Assembly: GCA_030681145.1 (NCBI GenBank)
Contig: JAUXXK010000428.1
Coordinates: forward strand, 1 to 6,423
Reading direction: 5' to 3'
Length of the DNA: 6,423 nucleotides
DNA from: Methanobacteriaceae archaeon
Lineage (GTDB): Archaea; Methanobacteriota; Methanobacteria; Methanobacteriales; Methanobacteriaceae
Positions 1 through 5,016 of this stretch are shown in pieces (the stretch's first letter is position 1; every line of letters starts with the position of its first letter). A program made the position numbers and the translations under genes. The notes beneath the pieces are model-generated. The model was not told the DNA's origin and ran no database searches. It saw only the letters and a list, made by a program, of their open reading frames with translations.

Positions 1-14
1 TAATAGTTATGAAG

Positions 15-740
15 TTATCTTCTCTTCCCTGTTCTTCGGGCAGCAATTGAACCAACTTTTCTTCCCGGCGGAGCATGCCTGGATATAGTTGTAGGTCGTC
101 CAGGGTGCTGTCTGTTTCCACCACCGTGTGGGTGATCAACAGCGTTCATGGCCACTCCTCTAACAGTAACGCACTTTTTACCTTTAGCTTTCAGAGCGTG
201 GTAACGATTACCTGCCTTAAGGAATGGTTTTTCCCTTCTTCCGCCACCAGCTACCACACCAATAGTAGCTCTACACTGGGGATTAAATGATTTTAATTCA
301 CCAGATGGAAGTTCAATAACTGCTTTATCCACGTCATGAGTGATCAAAGAAGCATGAGTTCCAGAAGATCTTACAAATTTACCACCGTCTCCTGGACGAT
401 TTTCAATATTATATATCGGAGTACCTTCTGGAATTTCCCCTATTGGTAATGAATTACCAGGACTGATTGGTGCAGAAATTCCACAGGCGACCTCATCATT
501 AATTTGAATACTTTCTGGAGCTAAAATAAGTCTTTTTTCTCCGTTTTCAAATTTGACTAATGCTACAGGAGCACTTCTTCCAGGGTCATGTATAATGTCT
601 GATACTTTGCCCTTTAAGCTGCCCTCTTTTTCTAATGAATCATAGGAACGGTACTCGATTTTACCTTTAAATCTGTGAGAAGCACTACGAAAAGTAGAAG
701 TTCCCCTACCTCTTCGTTGTGATATTAAACGTTTTCCCAT
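15..740 (-). CDS. rpl2: 50S ribosomal protein uL2 (L2), complete
   Basis: This protein is part of the large ribosomal subunit. It binds 23S rRNA beside the peptidyl-transferase centre and takes part in subunit association. The 241-residue length is normal for archaeal uL2. The N-terminal half (about 1-85) corresponds to the OB-like RNA-binding domain, and the C-terminal half carries the family signature VDHPHGGG at residues 201-208. That loop contains the conserved histidine known from bacterial L2 to be important near the catalytic centre. The tail is very basic and ends in RRTGKRR. The ATG start (740-738) is fixed by a GGAGG site seven bases upstream, and the stop is TAA at 17-15. The gene follows uL23 by 31 nt in the same operon. 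The remaining bases 1-14 show no start of the next gene; uS19 would be expected from the archaeal gene order. Confidence 0.98.
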   Translation of the reverse strand: MGKRLISQRRGRGTSTFRSASHRFKGKIEYRSYDSLEKEGSLKGKVSDIIHDPGRSAPVALVKFENGEKRLILAPESIQINDEVACGISAPISPGNSLPIGEIPEGTPIYNIENRPGDGGKFVRSSGTHASLITHDVDKAVIELPSGELKSFNPQCRATIGVVAGGGRREKPFLKAGNRYHALKAKGKKCVTVRGVAMNAVDHPHGGGNRQHPGRPTTISRHAPPGRKVGSIAARRTGKRR

Positions 741-746
741 TTTTTT

Positions 747-752
747 TCCTCC
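747..752 (-). promoter_or_regulatory. Ribosome-binding site of uL2
   Basis: The minus strand reads GGAGGA here, followed by a run of A residues and then the ATG at 740. The match to the 16S rRNA tail and the spacing are near ideal and confirm the uL2 start. Confidence 0.85.
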
Positions 753-771
753 AAGTCACTGACTATCTAGC

Positions 772-1032
772 TTAGAATACTCCCATTTTAACAGCAATAT
801 CTTCTGCTTTATCGTCAGAAGAAAGCTTAATATAAGCTAATTTTGTTCCTTTGGAGTTTATTTGAGTATTAACCCTTTCAACCTTAACATCAAAGAGTTC
901 TTCAAAAGCCCTCTTGATATCAGATTTTTCGCTGGTCCTCAAGACTTCAAAAGCCAGTTCATTGTTTTTATCGATTAAATTCATGGTTTTTTCTGTGATG
1001 TGAGGTTTCACAATAATTGCATAAGGATCCAT
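772..1032 (-). CDS. rpl23: 50S ribosomal protein uL23 (L23), start corrected to the internal ATG
   Basis: uL23 sits at the exit of the polypeptide tunnel, where it binds 23S rRNA and forms part of the docking site for the signal recognition particle and other nascent-chain factors. The protein begins MDPYAIIVKPHITEKT and has 86 residues, the compact size normal for archaeal L23. The motif KPHITEKT (residues 9-16) is the family hallmark. An in-frame GTG at 1041-1039 would add three residues (MNI), but that GTG lies inside AGGTGA at 1043-1038. This is a good Shine-Dalgarno site five bases before the ATG at 1032-1030, so the ATG is preferred. The stop is TAA at 774-772. The gap to the uL4 stop is 36 nt and the gap to uL2 is 31 nt, so co-transcription is very likely. 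No truncation or unusual composition is seen. Confidence 0.96.
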   Translation of the reverse strand: MDPYAIIVKPHITEKTMNLIDKNNELAFEVLRTSEKSDIKRAFEELFDVKVERVNTQINSKGTKLAYIKLSSDDKAEDIAVKMGVF

Positions 1033-1037
1033 AATAT

Positions 1038-1043
1038 TCACCT
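1038..1043 (-). promoter_or_regulatory. Ribosome-binding site that decides the uL23 start
   Basis: The minus strand reads AGGTGA, complementary to the 3' end of archaeal 16S rRNA, five bases before the ATG at 1032. The alternative GTG start (1041-1039) lies within this site and has only an A-rich stretch upstream of it. Confidence 0.75.
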
Positions 1044-1051
1044 TTTTCTTT

Positions 1052-1073
1052 AATAGGGAATATTTACCCTATT
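1052..1073 (-). repeat. Perfect 7-bp inverted repeat (hairpin) enclosing the uL4 stop codon
   Basis: The arms aataggg (1052-1058) and ccctatt (1067-1073) are perfectly complementary across an eight-base loop. In the mRNA (minus strand) the uL4 stop codon TAG (1071-1069) lies in the 5' arm. The stem ends nine bases before the AGGTGA ribosome-binding site of uL23. The bases that follow are AAAGAAAAA, not a U-tract, so this is not an intrinsic terminator. A role in coupling, processing or mRNA stability is inference. Confidence 0.55.
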
Positions 1074-1839
1074 GGAAGAGTTCTCCCAATTTTTCTATAG
1101 CAGATTTGGTAAAAACTGTTAATCTTCCAGGGTGAGTTCCGGGAGCTAATAATTCAGCATTTAGATTTTCCACTAAAACCACATCCACACCGGCATGGTT
1201 TCGGGCACCTAAACTGATCCCATTATCTTCACCTACAACTATTAGGGGTCCTTTAGGTGATTTGTATTTCCTACCCCTCATTTTACCTTTACCAGATCTA
1301 ATTTTCTTTCCTTCTTTAGCTCGGACAACATCATCGATTATGCCTAGTTTTTTGAAAATTTCCCGGGTTTCTTTAGTTTTCTTGACATTACATAACTCAT
1401 CGTCAACTACTAGAGGGATTTGAGGCACATTACCAACTTCATGTCCCCTGTTCTCTACAATTTCAGGGTTAACAGTTGCTGCTAAAGCAGAACGAATGGC
1501 AAATCTCCTTTCTTTCCTGTTGATTTTCTCGTGATAGACTTTTTGAGACCTTGGAGGATGAGCTTTCCTACCACCAATTGCTTGAGGTACGAATGCTGCT
1601 CTAGAACCAGAACCCTTTATACGAGGAACCATGGCAACACCACGTCCTGAACCGTAAGACTCCGCAGTTGTCCTTTTACCAGCCATTGGGTTAGCTCCCC
1701 ATGGTTGTATTCTGGCGGTTTGTGCAGAGATTACAGCTCTTTTTATGAGGTCCGGCCTAAATTCTTCCTGGAATATTTCAGGCAGTTCAATCTCTTCTGT
1801 GACTTCGCCTTCCAATGAATAAACCTTAATTTTTTTCAT
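1069..1839 (-). CDS. rpl4: 50S ribosomal protein uL4 (archaeal L4/L1e type)
   Basis: uL4 is a core large-subunit protein whose extended loop lines the constriction of the nascent-peptide exit tunnel. The protein has 256 residues, normal for the archaeal form. A short N-terminal strand region (1-30) is followed by the globular domain. The long basic, glycine-rich loop runs from about residue 45 to 105 and includes PWGANPMAGKRTT and GGRKAHPP. The C-terminal part contains LLAPGTHPGRLTVFTKSA (about 230-247), typical of archaeal and eukaryotic L4. The ATG is at 1839-1837 and the stop is TAG at 1071-1069. Only GAGTGGT at 1850-1844 resembles a ribosome-binding site, which is weaker than at uL3, uL23 and uL2. 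The uL3 stop is 22 nt upstream, so translational coupling is plausible but unproven. Confidence 0.98.
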   Translation of the reverse strand: MKKIKVYSLEGEVTEEIELPEIFQEEFRPDLIKRAVISAQTARIQPWGANPMAGKRTTAESYGSGRGVAMVPRIKGSGSRAAFVPQAIGGRKAHPPRSQKVYHEKINRKERRFAIRSALAATVNPEIVENRGHEVGNVPQIPLVVDDELCNVKKTKETREIFKKLGIIDDVVRAKEGKKIRSGKGKMRGRKYKSPKGPLIVVGEDNGISLGARNHAGVDVVLVENLNAELLAPGTHPGRLTVFTKSAIEKLGELFQ

Positions 1840-1861
1840 TTAAACCACTCTTAATTAAAAA

Positions 1862-2872
<1,011 letters not shown>

Positions 2873-2878
2873 TAATTT

Positions 2879-2886
2879 ACCTCCTT
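2879..2886 (-). promoter_or_regulatory. Strong ribosome-binding site of uL3
   Basis: The minus strand reads AAGGAGGT, an eight-base match to the anti-Shine-Dalgarno sequence, with six bases to the uL3 ATG. It is the strongest such site in the operon and fits high expression of uL3 from a transcript that begins upstream. Confidence 0.85.
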
Positions 2887-2912
2887 ACATTTCACAATTT
2901 CCGTTTTCCTGA

Positions 2913-3725
2913 TTATTTTGAGTTTAAGAGCAAGTTAAATACGGACAAGGTCGCTAAAACTGCTTCTTCTGTCCTTACCGTTTTGGTTCCTTGAAGTGGT
3001 ATAGTATTCACTTCTAGGTCCACCAAATTCTGACTATGTATATTTTCAGGTAAGCCAGAATAAGGACCACCAAACAAAATAGCTATGTGTTTGGCGTTAT
3101 TTACCTTAAATTTCACTTCATCTAAAATAGAAGTTATAGGTGCAGCATTACGGGAAGTTGCCACCACAAAATCCGGTTTTACTGACTTTATACTTTGGTG
3201 AAGATTTTTATAAGTAGATAATGTCTCATATCCCCAGTATTCATCATATGGTTCATCAGGTTCAACTATTATCTCTTTACCCAGCTTGGTTACTCGAAAG
3301 CTTAGAATTTTATTTACAGTGAGTTGTTCTTTACAGAAAGCGATTTTATCCGCCCCTATATCGACAAAGGTACCTTTTTTTGTCCTTTTTAATGTTAATC
3401 CCTGTCTGTAATCGCCTTCGCCGGGTTTTCCCGTGGGGTGGTGGGGAGTTCTAAGAGGTGGGAGTAATCCCACATATTTCAATTCATTCCTTATAGGAAA
3501 GACCTTCTTCCGAAGGTACTGGGGTGTATTCATATAAGTGAGAATATCACTAATAAAATTTGCCTCTTTCTGGTTTGCATCGTCATGATACACTACAATC
3601 TGGTCTGTATTGAATATAGCTGCGGTCCTTGCAATAGCGCCAACCTTATAAGTTTTTAGCTTTAAATCATTGGTTTCCGCAGTTAAAGAGTCCGGTATAA
3701 ATATAGATAAATGCTTCTTTAGCAT
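2913..3725 (-). CDS. SPOUT-superfamily RNA methyltransferase (DUF171; SPOUT1/MTH1-like), putative rRNA uridine-N3 methyltransferase
   Basis: The 270-residue protein belongs to the archaeal/eukaryotic family of human SPOUT1 (C9orf114/CENP-32) and M. thermautotrophicus MTH1, whose structure shows a deep trefoil knot with an inserted RNA-binding barrel. The N-terminal part (about 1-90) is the first half of the SPOUT fold. LRTPHHP (91-97) begins the inserted OB-like segment, to about 160. The C-terminal half carries the knot motifs: ILFGGPYSGL (217-226), a glycine-rich S-adenosylmethionine loop, and NTIPLQGTKTVRTEEA (240-255), the last knot turn. Human SPOUT1 is reported to make m3U in 28S rRNA near the catalytic centre, so a 23S rRNA target is plausible but inferred. 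The ATG is at 3725-3723 and the stop TAA at 2915-2913. No Shine-Dalgarno site precedes the ATG, and the nearest TATA box predicts transcription starting at or beside it. This is the first gene of the ribosomal operon. Confidence 0.9.
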   Translation of the reverse strand: MLKKHLSIFIPDSLTAETNDLKLKTYKVGAIARTAAIFNTDQIVVYHDDANQKEANFISDILTYMNTPQYLRKKVFPIRNELKYVGLLPPLRTPHHPTGKPGEGDYRQGLTLKRTKKGTFVDIGADKIAFCKEQLTVNKILSFRVTKLGKEIIVEPDEPYDEYWGYETLSTYKNLHQSIKSVKPDFVVATSRNAAPITSILDEVKFKVNNAKHIAILFGGPYSGLPENIHSQNLVDLEVNTIPLQGTKTVRTEEAVLATLSVFNLLLNSK

Positions 3726-3746
3726 CTTTGAATATTTGTCTTCATC

Positions 3747-3756
3747 TTTTATAAAT
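3747..3756 (-). promoter_or_regulatory. Proximal TATA box for the SPOUT-uL3-uL4-uL23-uL2 operon
   Basis: The minus strand reads ATTTATAAAA, close to the archaeal box A consensus. With the usual 25-27 bp from box centre to start site, transcription would begin at about 3724-3727, at the methyltransferase ATG itself. This predicts a leaderless or nearly leaderless mRNA. The bases just upstream (GCAATA) fall where the BRE should be and are only a fair match. Confidence 0.5.
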
Positions 3757-3757
3757 A

Positions 3758-3780
3758 TTGCTATAGTCCAGACTAGGCAA
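3758..3780. repeat. 23-bp interrupted dyad abutting the operon TATA box (operator candidate)
   Basis: Outer arms ttgc (3758-3761) and gcaa (3777-3780) and inner arms tagtc (3764-3768) and gacta (3771-3775) are complementary around a CA centre, so 18 of 23 bases lie in paired arms. On the minus strand the dyad overlaps the BRE position just upstream of the TATA box at 3747-3756. A regulator bound there could block TFB/TBP. If transcription starts farther upstream, the same bases could form a small RNA stem. Function is inference. Confidence 0.45.
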
Positions 3781-3807
3781 AAATACTAACACCACATCAT
3801 ATTTCCA

Positions 3808-3850
3808 AAAATATAATGTTGGGCAGTTAATACTGCAAAATTGATATTTT
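3808..3850. repeat. 43-bp imperfect palindrome in the upstream region of the ribosomal operon
   Basis: A perfect 5-bp stem gcagt (3823-3827) / actgc (3832-3836) with loop taat is flanked symmetrically by aaaatat (3808-3814) and atatttt (3844-3850). Unpaired stretches of eight and seven bases separate the inner and outer arms. It lies between the distal and proximal TATA boxes, so it could be an RNA structure in a long leader or a DNA site. It is not followed by a T-run in a way that suggests a terminator. Confidence 0.4.
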
Positions 3851-3889
3851 ACACTAAGAATGTAGGTTAGTAAAAGTTGGTTAATTAAG

Positions 3890-3897
3890 TATATAAA
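3890..3897 (-). promoter_or_regulatory. Distal consensus TATA box upstream of the SPOUT-ribosomal operon
   Basis: The minus strand reads TTTATATA, a perfect methanogen box A. It predicts a start near 3867 and a leader of about 142 nt before the methyltransferase ATG. That leader would contain both inverted repeats described here. The same bases also read as a fair box on the plus strand, but no gene follows there before 5017. Whether this box, the proximal one, or both are used cannot be told from sequence. Confidence 0.45.
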
Positions 3898-3919
3898 CCT
3901 TATGTTTGGATTTCCCTTT

Positions 3920-3964
3920 AAAAACTTTTAATATTCAAAATAAATATCAATAACAACTTAAAAA
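3920..3964 (-). terminator. Possible oligo-T terminator downstream of the METTL5-like gene
   Basis: Two TTTTT runs on the minus strand (3964-3960 and 3924-3920) follow the methyltransferase stop within about 75 nt and precede the distal TATA box. Archaeal RNA polymerase terminates at T-tracts without needing a hairpin. The region is very AT-rich, so short T-runs by chance are expected and support is modest. Confidence 0.3.
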
Positions 3965-3994
3965 TCAATTTATCAAAATCATAGTGCGCTAAAT

Positions 3995-4681
3995 TTATTT
4001 ATTAATTCTCTTAACTCTTACCACAAGTACTTTTATTTCTTTAGCATCTAGTTTATGGAAAGAATAAATTTTAGGTAGGGGAAACAAATAATAAAATCTA
4101 TGTGTTATTTCAGCACCTAAATTTAAAAAATAATTTTCCACAAAATCTTCAGTTTCTGCCATATGAAATGAATATGTAATTGGGGCCATTTCTACTGATT
4201 TTTCCATGAATATTCTATCGGATCCTTTTTTTACCTTCAGTTGGGATCCAAATGGAGGATTCTGAATAATCGTATCTATATAATCCTTATTTTCAGAATA
4301 AGTGTTTTTTTGAAATATATTTTCCATAGATATATCTTTTATATCAGATTCTATGAAGTTAACCCAATTTTCTACTCCCCTCTTTCTGGCAGATTTTTTC
4401 GCAGTGATCAATGCATCTGAATCAACATCAACCCCCCATGCCCTATAAGCACCTAAAAAAACCGCCCCAATAGCAAAAATACCAGTTCCACATCCTAAAT
4501 CTAAAATATTTTTGCCTTCAATATCATTCAAATTATAAGCATTCCACAAAACATCAGCAGCAATACTGGGAGGAGTAGAATACTGTTCTAAATGAATTTT
4601 AGGTTTTGGATGAGGTGGAAAAGACTGTAAAGTGATTTCAAGGTGCCTTTTACGAGTTATTTGTTTAAATTTGGTTTTCAT
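3995..4681 (-). CDS. METTL5-family S-adenosylmethionine-dependent N6-adenine RNA methyltransferase (putative)
   Basis: This 228-residue protein is a Rossmann-fold class I methyltransferase. LEQYSTPPSIAADVLW (31-46) is the family's N-terminal block. NILDLGCGTG (58-67) is motif I for S-adenosylmethionine. VDVD (84-87) lies at the end of the second strand and binds the cofactor ribose. NPPFG (141-145) is the NPPF catalytic motif of N6-adenine methyltransferases. Human METTL5 methylates A1832 of 18S rRNA with TRMT112, so an equivalent 16S rRNA adenine is a reasonable but unproven target here. The basic N-terminus (KTKFKQITRKRH) suits RNA binding. The start ATG (4681-4679) has no Shine-Dalgarno site, and the stop is TAA at 3997-3995. 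The gene appears more AT-rich than the ribosomal genes. It is 269 nt from the SPOUT gene and probably has its own promoter. Confidence 0.87.
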   Translation of the reverse strand: MKTKFKQITRKRHLEITLQSFPPHPKPKIHLEQYSTPPSIAADVLWNAYNLNDIEGKNILDLGCGTGIFAIGAVFLGAYRAWGVDVDSDALITAKKSARKRGVENWVNFIESDIKDISMENIFQKNTYSENKDYIDTIIQNPPFGSQLKVKKGSDRIFMEKSVEMAPITYSFHMAETEDFVENYFLNLGAEITHRFYYLFPLPKIYSFHKLDAKEIKVLVVRVKRINK

Positions 4682-4699
4682 GATATCTGGAATGGATTT

Positions 4700-4729
4700 A
4701 AATTATTTTATTATTTAAAGAAATAATTT
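4700..4729. repeat. 9-bp inverted repeat in the METTL5-like leader/promoter
   Basis: The arms aaattattt (4700-4708) and aaataattt (4721-4729) are perfectly complementary across 12 bases. They cover the predicted start site of the METTL5-like gene. Because the arms are almost pure A/T, chance is a serious alternative. Confidence 0.3.
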
Positions 4730-4730
4730 T

Positions 4731-4738
4731 TTATATAT
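4731..4738 (-). promoter_or_regulatory. TATA box of the METTL5-like gene
   Basis: The minus strand reads ATATATAA within AAATATATAAAAAA. The predicted start is near 4708, giving a leader of about 27 nt without a Shine-Dalgarno site. The surrounding AT-richness lowers confidence; a weaker TTTAAATA-like box nearer the gene (about 4712-4719) would give an almost leaderless message instead. Confidence 0.4.
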
Positions 4739-4819
4739 TTATTCATATAATCTAATAATTAATTATATTTTAATCAAAGTGGATATATAATAATATAAAT
4801 CTTAAGACGATAAAAAAAC

Positions 4820-4861
4820 AATTTGGATAATGATTAATATAATTTGGATAATGACTCATAT
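4820..4861. repeat. Tandem 21-bp direct repeat upstream of pycA
   Basis: Two adjacent copies (4820-4840 and 4841-4861) share 19 of 21 bases. The first 14, aatttggataatga, are identical, and the copies differ only at positions 15 and 17. The period equals two turns of B-DNA, so proteins bound to both copies would lie on the same face. The repeat ends about 86 bp before the pycA TATA box, too far for direct blocking but compatible with an activator or cooperative binding. Confidence 0.6.
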
Positions 4862-4934
4862 TATAATTAATGTCGTGATTCAAATACTTAAAATAATAAA
4901 CTGAATATAAGAATATTTTTCGATTATTTGAAAC

Positions 4935-4949
4935 AATATTCGGAATATT
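4935..4949. repeat. Perfect 15-bp palindrome overlapping the pycA BRE/TATA (operator candidate)
   Basis: The arms aatattc (4935-4941) and gaatatt (4943-4949) are exactly complementary around a single G. The right arm runs into the TATA box that starts at 4948 and covers the BRE position. The placement is typical of archaeal repressor sites that compete with TFB/TBP. The regulator is unknown. Confidence 0.5.
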
Positions 4950-4956
4950 ATATAAA
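4948..4956 (+). promoter_or_regulatory. TATA box of pycA
   Basis: The plus strand reads TTATATAAA. The expected start is about 4978-4980, giving a leader of roughly 37 nt that carries the ribosome-binding site. A second AT box (about 4991-4998) is too close to the ATG to serve this start. Confidence 0.6.
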
Positions 4957-5003
4957 CATCGTATATCGTTGAAAAATGATAAAATTAAATATGTATAAAA
5001 TTT

Positions 5004-5009
5004 AAGGAG
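5004..5009 (+). promoter_or_regulatory. Ribosome-binding site of pycA
   Basis: AAGGAG lies seven bases before the ATG at 5017 and fixes the pycA start. Confidence 0.85.
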
Positions 5010-5016
5010 CCTTGCC

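Larger units (their letters stand above)
4682..5016. other. Divergent AT-rich intergenic region between the METTL5-like gene and pycA
   Basis: This 335-nt stretch holds no convincing gene. It contains a minus-strand TATA box and a 9-bp inverted repeat on the METTL5 side. On the pycA side it has a 21-bp tandem repeat, a 15-bp palindrome, a plus-strand TATA box and the pycA ribosome-binding site. The open frame on the minus strand (4770-5042) is rejected as an artefact of AT-rich DNA. I see no tRNA, C/D-box RNA or mobile element. Confidence 0.8.

Noticed and set aside
75..290. Plus-strand open frame of 71 codons
   Set aside because: It lies entirely antisense to the uL2 gene, whose identity is certain; it is a shadow frame.
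754..764. Short inverted repeat agtc-act-gact between uL23 and uL2
   Set aside because: A 4-bp stem with a 3-base loop is too small to call a structure on its own; it is only noted for resemblance to the dyad at 3758-3780.
3726..3994. Possible small RNA gene (tRNA or C/D-box guide) between the two methyltransferases
   Set aside because: No cloverleaf, and no C box with a matching D box, could be found on either strand; ATGATGT at about 3797-3803 (minus) is not a proper C box and lacks a CTGA partner.
3995..4681. Horizontal transfer of the METTL5-like gene because of its higher AT content
   Set aside because: The protein is a typical archaeal family member and its position beside pycA and the ribosomal operon fits vertical inheritance. 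The AT difference is what is expected between a low-expression gene and ribosomal genes.
4879..4932. 7-bp inverted pair ttcaaat / atttgaa separated by 40 bases
   Set aside because: In DNA this AT-rich, a 7-bp match at such spacing is expected by chance.
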